Notes under the pieces: generated by a model
Seen by the model: the letters and a program-made list of their open reading frames with translations, nothing else
The model's database searches: none
What the model was told of the DNA's origin: nothing
Part shown: in pieces, positions 23,827 to 30,811 of the stretch
Layout: every line of letters starts with the position of its first letter
How positions within the stretch are numbered: position 1 is the first letter of the stretch
Assembly: GCA_019634895.1 (NCBI GenBank)
Contig: JAHCAM010000027.1
Coordinates: 1 to 33,128 of the forward strand
Origin: Steroidobacteraceae bacterium
GTDB lineage: Bacteria; Pseudomonadota; Gammaproteobacteria; Steroidobacterales; Steroidobacteraceae
Length of the DNA: 33,128 nucleotides
Direction: 5' to 3'
Program-made: the position numbers and the translations under genes

Positions 23827-26199
23827 TCAGGCACCCTGGGTGGCCACGACCGTCGCGGGTTCGCCGACCGAAGCGCGGCGGATCCCCGCCAGCCTGGTGC
23901 GCTTGAGCATCAGCGCGTTGATCGCGACGATGGCCGAACTTCCCGACATCGACAGCGCTGCCACTTCGGGTGACAGCGTGAAGGGGTAGAAGACTCCGGC
24001 GGCGAGCGGAAAGGCGATCACGTTGTAGCCCACGGCCCACCAGAGGTTCTGGTGCATCTTGCGCAGCGTCGCCCGCGACAGCTCGATCGCGCCCACCACG
24101 TCGTACGGGTCGCTCTTCATCAGCACCACCTGGGCGCTCTCCATCGCCACGTCGGTGCCCGCGCCGATCGCGAATCCGACGTCGGCTTGCGTCAGGGCCG
24201 GCGCATCGTTGATGCCGTCGCCGACCATGCCGACCTTGTGGCCCTGGCCCTGCAGCTCCTTGATCTTCGACGCCTTCCGGCCGGGCAGCACGTCGGCCAG
24301 CACGATGTCGATGCCGAGTTCCCTGCCGATGCGCTCGGCCGTCGCCTGGTTGTCACCGGTGATCATGGCGACCTTGACGCCACGCTCCTGCAGACTGGCA
24401 ATGGTCTGCCTCGACGTCGGCCGCACCGCGTCGGCGATGGCAATCAGGCCGATCAGCTTGCCGGCCCGTGCCACGTGCACGACCGTGCGCCCGCCGCCCT
24501 GCAGGCGCGCCGCCTCGGCGGCGAGCGCGCCGAGGGCGACGCCCTCGGCGTCCATCAGCTTGCGATTGCCCAGCAGGACCGTTTCGCCGCCGATCGACGC
24601 CCGGGCACCCTGACCGTCGACATTGGCGAAGTCCGAGGCCGTCTCGGCGATCCCGGAGCCGGCGCGCTTCAGAATGGCCAACGCGAGGGGGTGCTCGGAG
24701 AACTTCTCGACCGCCGCCGCGGTGGACAGCAGCCGGGCCTCGCCGACGTCGGGCGCCGGCACCATCTCGACGACGTCTGGCTGTCCCAGCGTCAGCGTGC
24801 CGGTCTTGTCGAACACGACCACGGTCAGCCTGGTCGCGTTCTCCAGCGCCGCTGCGTTCTTGAACAGGATGCCGTTCATCGCGCCCAGCCCCGTGCCGAC
24901 CATGATGGCCATCGGGGTCGCGAGCCCCAGCGCGTCCGGGCAGGCAATCACGAACACCGTGATCGTCAGCGTCACGGCCAACAACAGGGGCTGGCCCAGC
25001 ACCCAGTACCAGACTACGAAGGTCAGCAGGCCGACCGCGATGGCGGCCAGCACCAGCCACTGGGAAGCCTTGTCGGCCAGCAACTGGCCCGGGGCCTTCG
25101 AGTTCTGCGCTTCCTGAACCAGCTTGACGATCTGGGCCAGTGCCGTGTCGGCGCCGACCTTGGTTGCCTGGTAGCGGAAGCTGCCACTCTTGTTGATCGT
25201 CGCGCCGATGACGGCGTCGCCGACGGCCTTCTTCACCGGCATCGACTCGCCGGTCAGCATCGATTCGTCGACCTGAGAGCCGCCGTCCGTGATCTTGCCG
25301 TCCACGGGAATCCTGTCGCCCGGCTTGATGATCACGGTCTCGCCGACCAGCACGTCGGCCGTCGGCACCCTGGCTTCCACGCCGCTGCGCAGCACGGTGG
25401 CCATCGGCGGCGCCAGGTCCATCAGCGCGCGGATCGCGTCCGACGCGCCGGCACGGGCGCGCATCTCCAGCCAGTGGCCGAGCAGGATGAACACGAGCAG
25501 CACGGTGGCCGCCTCGTAGAAGACCTCGCCCTTGTAGAAGAAGGTGGCACCGACGCTGAAGGCGTAGCCGGTGCCGACCGACAGCACGACAAGCGTCGCC
25601 ATGTTGACGATCTTGTTCCGGGCCGCGCGCCAAGCCGCGACGAAGAACGGCCATCCCGGATAGGCGATCGCGGCGGTGGCGACGACGAACAAGAACAGAT
25701 TCCGGTCCATTCCGAACGGCGTGTCGAAGCGCCCGAACATCTCGCCCATCGGCGAGTAGAGGAACACTGGAATCGAGAAGACCAGCGCGACGAGGAAGCG
25801 GTTGCGCATGTCGTTGGCCATGTCCTGCATCGACATGCCGGGTGCGTGGCCCATGTCGTGCATCATGCCGCTCATCTCGTGACCCGCATCGGTGCCGTGG
25901 CCCGCGTGCCCTGCATGGGCTGCGTGCCCGGCATGCCCACCCGGCACATGGGCGTGCCCCTCCTGCGGGCAGGCGTGAGCGGGGAGCATCTCGCCGCGGC
26001 AGTGATAGCCGCAGTCGACGATGCGCTGGCGGATCGTTTCGAGCGTGACCTGGGTCTCGTCGTAGTGGACGGTCGCACTGCCGGCGACGTAGTTGACGTC
26101 GACGTGGTGGACGCCTGGCAGTGCCGCGATCTGGCGTTGAACGCCGGCGGCGCTCAGGCTCGACACCAGTTCGCCGACTTCAACGGTGCTGGTCTTCAT
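23827..26199 (-). CDS. P1B-type heavy-metal ATPase with CPD membrane motif and His-rich N-terminus
   Basis: A 790-residue metal-exporting P-type ATPase. The N-terminal domain (about 1-68) has the HMA fold pattern ([20 protein letters not shown]) but lacks the CxxC metal pair. A linker rich in His, Gly and Met follows (about 75-130). The catalytic parts are complete: [22 protein letters not shown] with the phosphorylated Asp, [23 protein letters not shown] and [12 protein letters not shown]. The transmembrane metal motif is [12 protein letters not shown], so Cys420-Pro421-Asp422 replaces the CPC of copper pumps or CPH of CopB. The metal is therefore uncertain; copper is favoured by the genes around it. 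The ATG at 26199 has GAAGG upstream. Twenty bases separate it from PPK2. Confidence 0.92.
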   Translation of the reverse strand: MKTSTVEVGELVSSLSAAGVQRQIAALPGVHHVDVNYVAGSATVHYDETQVTLETIRQRIVDCGYHCRGEMLPAHACPQEGHAHVPGGHAGHAAHAGHAGHGTDAGHEMSGMMHDMGHAPGMSMQDMANDMRNRFLVALVFSIPVFLYSPMGEMFGRFDTPFGMDRNLFLFVVATAAIAYPGWPFFVAAWRAARNKIVNMATLVVLSVGTGYAFSVGATFFYKGEVFYEAATVLLVFILLGHWLEMRARAGASDAIRALMDLAPPMATVLRSGVEARVPTADVLVGETVIIKPGDRIPVDGKITDGGSQVDESMLTGESMPVKKAVGDAVIGATINKSGSFRYQATKVGADTALAQIVKLVQEAQNSKAPGQLLADKASQWLVLAAIAVGLLTFVVWYWVLGQPLLLAVTLTITVFVIACPDALGLATPMAIMVGTGLGAMNGILFKNAAALENATRLTVVVFDKTGTLTLGQPDVVEMVPAPDVGEARLLSTAAAVEKFSEHPLALAILKRAGSGIAETASDFANVDGQGARASIGGETVLLGNRKLMDAEGVALGALAAEAARLQGGGRTVVHVARAGKLIGLIAIADAVRPTSRQTIASLQERGVKVAMITGDNQATAERIGRELGIDIVLADVLPGRKASKIKELQGQGHKVGMVGDGINDAPALTQADVGFAIGAGTDVAMESAQVVLMKSDPYDVVGAIELSRATLRKMHQNLWWAVGYNVIAFPLAAGVFYPFTLSPEVAALSMSGSSAIVAINALMLKRTRLAGIRRASVGEPATVVATQGA

Positions 26200-26219
26200 C
26201 GCGTACCTTCTCGTGGGCG

Positions 26220-27116
26220 TCAGTAAGCCAGACGACCTGACGCGATGCATTCGGGCGAGAACTCGAAGACGACGCCGGTATCGGGGCGCACGAGCTTCTG
26301 GTTCTTGCCCGCGTAGTGCAGTCGCGACAGGATGTCGCGGATCAGGTTGAGTCGGGCGAGCCGCTTGACGTCGGCGCGCACGACGCGCCAGGGCGCCACG
26401 GCGACGTGCGTACGCATCAGCATCTCGTCTCGCGCCCGCGAGTAGGCCTTCCAGTGCTTGACGGCCACGGCGTCGATGGGGCTGGACTTCCACTGCTTCA
26501 GTGGGTCGCGGCGCCGATCTCTCAGCCGCCGGACCTGCTCGTCCTTGCTCACGTCGAGGTAATACTTCAGAAGTTTGATCCCCGAGCCGACGAGCATCGC
26601 CTCGAACCTGGGGACGGACTGCATGAACTCCTCGTGCTCCTCGGGTGTGCAGAATCCCATCACGTGTTCCACCCCCGCGCGGTTGTACCAGCTGCGGTTG
26701 AACAGCACGAGTTCCTCGGCCACCGGCAGGTGCGGCACGTAGCGCTGGAAGTACCAGCCGATGCGCTCCCGATCCGAAGGCTTGCCCAACGCGACGACCC
26801 GGGTTTCTCGCGGACTCAGATGCTCGACGATGCGCTTGATGCTTCCGTCCTTGCCGGCCGCGTCCCGGCCTTCGAGAAGGATGAGGATGCGATCGCCGCA
26901 CTCGATGAAGTGCCGCTGGAGCTTTACGAGCTCGACCTGCAGCGCGTAGAGCCGGGACTCGTAGTCCTCGCGCGACAGCGACACGTCGGTGGACGTTTCG
27001 CCTTCGTCCTCGGCGGCCCGGGCGTCGCGCCGCGCCACGGCGCCGGCATGGCCGCCGCGATCCGGCCCATGACCACCCTTCTTGCTCTTCTCGCTCTTGC
27101 CGATCTTCTTGCTCAT
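26220..27116 (-). CDS. ppk2: Polyphosphate kinase 2 family protein
   Basis: A 298-residue P-loop kinase that moves phosphate between polyphosphate and nucleotides. After a basic, low-complexity N-terminus of about 45 residues come the Walker A motif [20 protein letters not shown], the [21 protein letters not shown] segment, [20 protein letters not shown] with catalytic Asp-like and Arg positions, [19 protein letters not shown] for Walker B and lid, and the final [11 protein letters not shown]. The overall length fits class I enzymes, which favour ADP to ATP; the class is inferred. It starts nine bases after the Rieske stop. In this operon it could recharge nucleotides from polyphosphate while the phosphorylase and PRPP genes handle AMP. 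Confidence 0.94.
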   Translation of the reverse strand: MSKKIGKSEKSKKGGHGPDRGGHAGAVARRDARAAEDEGETSTDVSLSREDYESRLYALQVELVKLQRHFIECGDRILILLEGRDAAGKDGSIKRIVEHLSPRETRVVALGKPSDRERIGWYFQRYVPHLPVAEELVLFNRSWYNRAGVEHVMGFCTPEEHEEFMQSVPRFEAMLVGSGIKLLKYYLDVSKDEQVRRLRDRRRDPLKQWKSSPIDAVAVKHWKAYSRARDEMLMRTHVAVAPWRVVRADVKRLARLNLIRDILSRLHYAGKNQKLVRPDTGVVFEFSPECIASGRLAY

Positions 27117-27125
27117 CGCGGTCCC

Positions 27126-27716
27126 TCAGGCGCCCGCGTCTTCGCCGATGACCAGCGTCGAATCGGTCGCGAATCGGTACGGCGGCACGGTCAGGTTCGT
27201 CGGTGCGGGAACGTTCCTGAAGACCCGTCCGGCGAAGTCGAACTTCGATCCATGGCACGGGCAGTAGAACCCGCCCGGCCATACGCCGCCGATATCGGCG
27301 GCGCCCTGGTCGGGCCGAAAGGTGGGAATGCAGCCGAGGTGGGTGCAGATCGCCTCCAGCACGAGCACGTCGTCGCGGATCGAGCGGTTCGGGTTCGCCG
27401 CGTAGGCCGGCTGGATCGACTCGCGCGAGGCCGGATCGGCCAGCAGATGGTCGTGCGCGCGCAGCGCACCGAGCATCTCCGCGCTACGTCGCAGGACGAA
27501 GATGGGCTTGCCGCGCCACTCGACGGTGCGCAGGCCGCCCGGAGGCAGGCCGCCGATCGGGACCTCCACCGGAGCGCCCGCCGCGCGCGCGCGCTCGCTC
27601 GGTGCCATCGAGGCCGCGAACGGCACCGCGGCAGCGACAACCCCTGCGCCGCCCGTGATCGAGGTCGCCGCCAGCCACCGGCGGCGAGACGGGTCACTGT
27701 TTGCGTGTTGGCTCAT
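27126..27716 (-). CDS. Rieske iron-sulfur protein (cytochrome bc1 subunit type), orphan copy
   Basis: A 196-residue protein like the Rieske subunit of ubiquinol-cytochrome c reductase. It has a twin-arginine type N-terminus, [19 protein letters not shown], whose hydrophobic stretch also anchors it to the membrane. The 2Fe-2S ligands are in CTHLGCIP and CPCHGSKFD, with the bc1-type spacing and the following [14 protein letters not shown] sits eight bases before the ATG at 27716. Neither cytochrome b nor c1 genes are present here, so it is probably a second, accessory copy. Its start overlaps the methyltransferase gene by 23 bases, so translation is coupled. It may serve an alternative quinol oxidation or act with UbiB in quinone stress; this is speculative. 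Confidence 0.93.
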   Translation of the reverse strand: MSQHANSDPSRRRWLAATSITGGAGVVAAAVPFAASMAPSERARAAGAPVEVPIGGLPPGGLRTVEWRGKPIFVLRRSAEMLGALRAHDHLLADPASRESIQPAYAANPNRSIRDDVLVLEAICTHLGCIPTFRPDQGAADIGGVWPGGFYCPCHGSKFDFAGRVFRNVPAPTNLTVPPYRFATDSTLVIGEDAGA

Positions 27717-28422
27717 CGATCGTACCTCCGTTCGGTTCGGGTGAATGCACGTCCGCTGCGACGCGCTGGCGCCGAGCGGCTTTGCCCGCACGAGCAAGCG
27801 AAGGAAAGAAGCGTGGCGTGCGCGCAGCGAAGTCGTGGAAGGCGGCCCCGAACGCGCGCCGCATGTCGCGCTCCTCGTTGACCGCCAGCCGCGCGTACAT
27901 GGCCACGAGGACCGGGAACATCGCCAGTGTCAGCACCGTCGGCCACTGCAGGAGGAACCCGAGGAGGATCAGGACGAAGGCGACGTACTGCGGGTGTCGC
28001 ACCCGTGCATAGGGGCCGGTGGTCGCCAGCGTTGCGCTGCGCTGCGCGTGATAGAGCACGTTCCACGCGGCGGACAGCAGATAGAAGCCGAGCCCGAGGA
28101 ACACGTAGCTCGCAACATGCAGCGGACTGACGTGCGGGTCGCCGCCCCAGCCAAGCAGCGTCGACCACAGATGCCCGCTGTCGTGCGCCAGCAGGTTGAG
28201 GTTCGGATAGCGCGTCTGAAGCCACCCTGACAGCAGATAGATCGTCAGCGGAAAACCGTACATCTCGACAAACAGCGCGACGATGAAGGCCGAAAAGGCG
28301 CCGAACGTACGCCAGTCTCGCGCGGTCCGAGGCTTGAAGAAACTGAAGGCGAACATGATGAAGATCGCCGAATTGAGCACGACGAGCATCCACAGGCCGT
28401 AGCCGGAAGCGTCGCCGCTCAT
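27694..28422 (-). CDS. Membrane methyltransferase of the isoprenylcysteine carboxyl methyltransferase type
   Basis: A 242-residue protein with five to six hydrophobic segments. The C-terminal half carries the ICMT/NnrU-like signature: VLYHAQRSATLATTGPYARVRHPQYVAFVLILLGFLL in outline (GPY, then RHPQY), and the second motif VNEERDMRRAFGAAFHDFAARTPRF. Such enzymes use S-adenosylmethionine to methylate lipid-linked or small targets; bacterial members are mostly uncharacterised and often sit in metal-resistance clusters. The start overlaps the DUF2933 stop by four bases and the end overlaps the Rieske start by 23 bases. The substrate is unknown. Confidence 0.87.
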   Translation of the reverse strand: MSGDASGYGLWMLVVLNSAIFIMFAFSFFKPRTARDWRTFGAFSAFIVALFVEMYGFPLTIYLLSGWLQTRYPNLNLLAHDSGHLWSTLLGWGGDPHVSPLHVASYVFLGLGFYLLSAAWNVLYHAQRSATLATTGPYARVRHPQYVAFVLILLGFLLQWPTVLTLAMFPVLVAMYARLAVNEERDMRRAFGAAFHDFAARTPRFFPSLARAGKAARRQRVAADVHSPEPNGGTIDEPTRKQ

Positions 28423-28712
28423 GGCCGATCTCCCTTGTCGGGTGACGCGACGTTCGGCGCGCGCTTGCCGTCGCCGCTTTCGCGGCCGTGCCGGCCGCCG
28501 TGCCCACCGTGGCCGCCGTGCATGAAGACGTGCATCAGAGGGCCAGCGAGCAGCAGCAGATAGGGCAGCGCGCCGAGCAGGTGAGCCTTGTGCTCGGCGA
28601 CCAGGTAGAACAAGGCGACCGCGCCAAGAACCAGGAAGCCGACTGCGTAGCGCGAGCGCCAGAATCGGGGTGGCCCTGAATCGCGTGGAGCGTGACGATG
28701 TGCAATGCTCAT
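28419..28712 (-). CDS. DUF2933 small membrane protein with His/Gly-rich tail
   Basis: A 97-residue protein. After a short polar N-terminus it has WRSRYAVGFLVLGAVALFYLVAEHKAHLLGALPYLLLLAGPLMHVFMH in outline, that is two membrane helices joined by AEHKAH. The tail is HGGHGGHGGRHGRE, a likely metal-binding stretch. These are the hallmarks of DUF2933 proteins, which are usually found beside copper-resistance genes and the ICMT-type methyltransferase, as here. The ATG at 28712 starts the family domain; longer starts would add an unrelated Arg-rich extension. Its stop overlaps the methyltransferase start (ATGA). Confidence 0.88.
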   Translation of the reverse strand: MSIAHRHAPRDSGPPRFWRSRYAVGFLVLGAVALFYLVAEHKAHLLGALPYLLLLAGPLMHVFMHGGHGGHGGRHGRESGDGKRAPNVASPDKGDRP

Positions 28713-28810
28713 GGTGCGCTGGGGAATCCTGGATGACACGTGCCGAGGTGCCTTGCGTCGAGCGCCGATCGTCGTCGACCCGGTCGCGGGCCGATCAGCG
28801 CCCCGGGGCA

Positions 28811-28830
28811 CGGCACGCAATGGCGTGTCG
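28811..28830 (-). repeat. Eight-pair hairpin between the exported protein gene and DUF2933
   Basis: The arms 28811-28818 and 28823-28830 pair with one G-T wobble around a four-base loop. It lies in the 133-base spacer, the only large gap in the minus-strand run. It has no T-run and might attenuate read-through or stabilise RNA. Confidence 0.3.
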
Positions 28831-28845
28831 GCCCGGTGGCGACCT

Positions 28846-29292
28846 CTAGTCGGCCATGCGGGAGTACAGGACCCTGGAGGGCGGTCCCGGCGGCAGCGAT
28901 TCCGCGGAGAACGACCCGCGCCGTGCGGCGTGCGCAGGCATCGCCAGGTGCCGAGTCGGCTCGACCGCAGGATGAGGCACCGTGCCGACGTCGTCGGCAG
29001 CGAAAGCCCGCGATCCCGCCGAATGCGAGATTTCGTCGCAGACCTTCAGACACGATTGCTTTGCCCCGCCCGGAGCCTCGTGCCCGGAGCAGTCGTGGGT
29101 GGGCTCGTCGTGCCCATCGGGGGAATACGATCGATGAGCGCCGTCGGGGGTCGTCCACGGCGCGTGACCGTGCCCGCCCGACCCTTCGAGTCGACAGGCG
29201 TTCGCGACGCCTGCCGACGCCGCGAAGAGCCACGCCGCCAGCGCCAGCCAGCAGAAGCCGCGCCTTGAGCAACGGTGTCGGAATGCTTTCAT
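28846..29292 (-). CDS. Exported His/Cys-containing protein of unknown function
   Basis: A 148-residue protein with a signal peptide: basic start MKAFRHRCSRRGF, hydrophobic core CWLALAAWLFAASAGVANA and probable cleavage after ANA. The mature part begins CRLEGSGGHGHAPW and holds several His plus Cys in THDCSGHE, QSCLKVCDEIS. The C-terminal half is low in recognisable motifs. The layout resembles small periplasmic metal-associated proteins (CopL or DUF2946 style), but no family is certain. It is the first gene of the minus-strand run, directly behind the candidate promoter at 29317-29345. A metal-binding role is inferred from composition and neighbours. Confidence 0.65.
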   Translation of the reverse strand: MKAFRHRCSRRGFCWLALAAWLFAASAGVANACRLEGSGGHGHAPWTTPDGAHRSYSPDGHDEPTHDCSGHEAPGGAKQSCLKVCDEISHSAGSRAFAADDVGTVPHPAVEPTRHLAMPAHAARRGSFSAESLPPGPPSRVLYSRMAD

Positions 29293-29302
29293 GCCGTTCC
29301 GC

Positions 29303-29317
29303 TCGATCGACGATCGA
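29303..29317. promoter_or_regulatory. 15-base perfect palindrome at the predicted transcription start of the minus-strand operon
   Basis: TCGATCG, A, CGATCGA, centred on 29310. That is about seven bases downstream of the -10 element at 29317-29322, where transcription would begin. A repressor bound here would block the operon. GATC-rich repeats can also arise by chance, so this is a candidate only. Confidence 0.4.
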
Positions 29318-29345
29318 TTCTACGCCTGGGGCGCGCCCGTGCCAG
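29317..29345 (-). promoter_or_regulatory. Candidate sigma-70 promoter of the 14-gene minus-strand run
   Basis: On the minus strand CTGGCA (29345-29340) and TAGAAT (29322-29317) are separated by 17 bases. The -10 matches consensus at five of six positions and the -35 at four. The first start codon lies at 29292, giving a leader of about 18 bases. Confidence 0.5.
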
Positions 29346-29654
29346 ACGTCAGCGCCCCGCGCGTCGCCGCGAAAGCGCGGCGGGCGGCAAGCCCGTTCCC
29401 GAAGCGCGTTCGCGTGAGCGTGCTGTTTGCGATGGCTGGGCGAACGCTCGAGGTCGCCGGCGGTGCGAATGTGACGGTTCATTGGCTGACATGATCAGCG
29501 TCGGTTGCGGTCTGCAGCCTGACCGGACGATTACAAACGCGTCATCGACTGGTGCGACGGATCGTCGAGGCGGCGGGGCACCCCCACCGACGAGGCGTCG
29601 GGGCGAACGACTCGCCATTGTGTGGGGCCGATGCACGAAGCGCACCACCTCGGC
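29346..29654. other. Non-coding spacer between divergent copper-related units
   Basis: Open frames on both strands here are short, lack family resemblance and have no plausible ribosome sites. The only structure noted is a seven-pair hairpin with a GAAA-like loop at 29365-29382 (CGCCGCG, AAAG, CGCGGCG). Nothing else was recognised. Confidence 0.5.
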
Positions 29655-29685
29655 TTGACCTTGCCACGGTGGGAAGGTCTCTCAT
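29655..29685 (+). promoter_or_regulatory. CueR/MerR-type promoter with 19-base spacer
   Basis: The -35 TTGACC (29655-29660) and -10-like TCTCAT (29680-29685) are 19 bases apart, the long spacing that MerR-family activators need. Between them lies the dyad ACCTTGCC, five bases, GGGAAGGT (29658-29678), with seven of eight arm positions complementary. This matches the layout of copA-type CueR promoters. It drives the copper chaperone and CopK-like genes. No MerR-family gene is in the window. Confidence 0.8.
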
Positions 29686-29690
29686 AGGAG

Positions 29691-29702
29691 CTGTCGCGAC
29701 AG
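29691..29702. promoter_or_regulatory. 12-base perfect palindrome just downstream of the CueR-type promoter
   Basis: CTGTCG followed by CGACAG. It sits about where transcription starts, ahead of the copper chaperone gene, and could be a second regulator's site. No known motif was assigned. Confidence 0.35.
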
Positions 29703-29733
29703 GAGCGACGATCAACTCAACGAGGATGCCGAA

Positions 29734-30027
29734 ATGGGAACGATCGAACTCGAAGTGAAGGGGATGACGTGCGGTTCGTGTGTGGCGTCAGTCATGCGCG
29801 CCTTGCGGCGTGTCCCAGGGGTGCAAATGGTCGATGTCGACCTGCGAAGCGGCTCGGCCCGGGTGAAGGGTTCGCCTTCAGTCGCCGCGACCATGCTGAT
29901 GGTGGCACTCGCCAATGCCGGGTACGACTCTCGCCTGTCGAGCAAGGCAGATGGCGGACACGCCACGGACCCGTCGGCGGACGACAAGACCCCGAAGCGG
30001 GGCGGTTGCTGCTGCGGCCAGCAGTGA
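29734..30027 (+). CDS. Copper chaperone-like HMA domain protein with Cys-rich tail
   Basis: A 97-residue protein. Residues 1-68 form a heavy-metal-associated domain with the metal pair in VKGMTCGSCVASVMRAL and the usual VPGVQMVDVDLRSGSARV and LANAGYDS. A flexible linker and a terminal GGCCCGQQ follow, giving a second cluster of three cysteines that could bind metal or hand it over. The chaperone passes Cu(I) to a pump; the ATPase in this window lacks a CxxC in its own domain, so this protein may supply that function in trans. GAGGA lies upstream of the ATG. It is under the CueR-type promoter. Confidence 0.9.
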   Translation: MGTIELEVKGMTCGSCVASVMRALRRVPGVQMVDVDLRSGSARVKGSPSVAATMLMVALANAGYDSRLSSKADGGHATDPSADDKTPKRGGCCCGQQ

Positions 30028-30340
30028 CTTCGGGTGGGCGCCCTCCGCGTGCATCGCACCCGCCCTGGTCGTTGCCGGCCTGAGCGTTTTCGCCGTCCCC
30101 TCTTTCGCCAATGATGCGGCGACTGCCGACGCGCAGAAGCTGCACCGTCTGAAGGATGGCGGAACGCTCTACGTCTTCAAGGACGGGAAGATGGCCCAGG
30201 AAGACAGGTACGGACGCGCCGTCTACCTGAGGAAGGGTCAGGCCGTCGAGACCGTCGACGGGCAAACGCTTACCGCGACCAGCAACGAAGTCGCGCGGCT
30301 CAACGATCTGCTCATCGAAGGCCACCAGGGCGGCGAGTGA
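29951..30340 (+). CDS. copK: CopK-family periplasmic protein lacking the usual copper-ligand methionines
   Basis: The mature part LHRLKDGGTLYVFKDGKM through NEVARLNDLLIEGHQGGE matches CopK of Cupriavidus (VFKDGKM, ETxDG, NExxRLxxxLxxGH). CopK is a small periplasmic Cu(I)/Cu(II) binder. Aligned by eye, the four Cu(I)-binding methionines (28, 38, 44, 54 of the mature Cupriavidus protein) read Gln, Leu, Val and Ala here; only the neighbouring Met26 remains. A signal-like core LVVAGLSVFAVPSFA precedes cleavage near FA-ND. No ATG, GTG or TTG in frame lies close to it; the nearest is the ATG at 29951 inside the chaperone gene, giving an odd Arg-rich leader of some 35 residues. The start is therefore doubtful. 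Confidence 0.75.
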   Translation: MADTPRTRRRTTRPRSGAVAAAASSDFGWAPSACIAPALVVAGLSVFAVPSFANDAATADAQKLHRLKDGGTLYVFKDGKMAQEDRYGRAVYLRKGQAVETVDGQTLTATSNEVARLNDLLIEGHQGGE

Positions 30341-30377
30341 CCGTTGGCGAACGTCGCACGCGGCCGCGGCGGACGCT

Positions 30378-30407
30378 GGCGGGCGTGGGCGCCGCCCACG
30401 CCCCGCC
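30378..30407. terminator. Strong hairpin between copK and tRNA-Arg
   Basis: GGGCGTGGGC (30381-30390), loop GCC, GCCCACGCCC (30394-30403) form ten perfect pairs; three more pairs follow with one bulged base. It lies downstream of copK on the plus strand and of the tRNA on the minus strand, so it may end both transcripts. There is no T-run. Confidence 0.45.
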
Positions 30408-30425
30408 GCGCAGACGGCCCGATGG

Positions 30426-30498
30426 CGCGCCCGGCAGGAATCGAACCTGCAACCCCTGCCTTCGGAGGGCAGTACTCTATCCGTTGAGCTACGGGCGC
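30426..30498 (-). tRNA. tRNA-Arg with anticodon CCG
   Basis: A full cloverleaf of 73 bases on the minus strand. The acceptor stem GCGCCCG pairs with CGGGCGC. The D arm is GCTC/GAGT, and the anticodon stem CTGCC/GGCAG encloses the loop CTCCGAA, giving anticodon CCG for the CGG codon. The T arm is GCAGG, TTCGAAT, CCTGC. The CCA end is not encoded. Its 3' end points towards the accessory block on the left; tRNA-Arg genes are frequent integration sites. Confidence 0.95.
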
Positions 30499-30563
30499 GA
30501 AGCGCGCATTGTAGCGCGGCCGGGCCCCGGACGACGGGGGCCGGCCGCCCCTCGAACCGGTCC

Positions 30564-30800
30564 TCAGGCCTTGCGCACGAAGTACCGCAGCACCTTGTCC
30601 TGCTCGGTCATCGACAGCAGCGTGTGACCCGAGCGTTCGCACCAGGACGGAATGTCCCGGCGCGTCCCGACATCGGTCGCGACGATTTCGAGGATGTCTC
30701 CGGGCGCGAGCGCCTTGATCGCCTTCGTCGTCTCGACCATCGGCATCGGGCAGCACTTGCCCGACGTGTCCAGCGTCGTCGTCGCCTTGATCTCGGCCAT
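30564..30800 (-). CDS. TusA/SirA-family sulfur carrier-like protein
   Basis: A 78-residue protein of the TusA fold. It has the sulfur-carrying Cys in LDTSGKCCPMPMVETTKAIKAL, where CPxP after the first Cys is the family hallmark, followed by PGDILEIVATDVGTRRDIPSWC and the closing VLRYFVRKA. TusA-like proteins accept persulfide sulfur and pass it on, often working with DsrE-type partners. The DsrE-family gene lies 11 bases upstream, so the two are probably co-transcribed. The partner reaction (tRNA thiolation, sulfur oxidation or stress signalling) is not known. Confidence 0.92.
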   Translation of the reverse strand: MAEIKATTTLDTSGKCCPMPMVETTKAIKALAPGDILEIVATDVGTRRDIPSWCERSGHTLLSMTEQDKVLRYFVRKA

Positions 30801-30811
30801 CGGGGATATCC

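Noticed and set aside
29275..29658. Open frames on both strands in the spacer before the copper chaperone
   Set aside because: They lack ribosome sites and family resemblance, and one runs through the promoter of the opposite operon.
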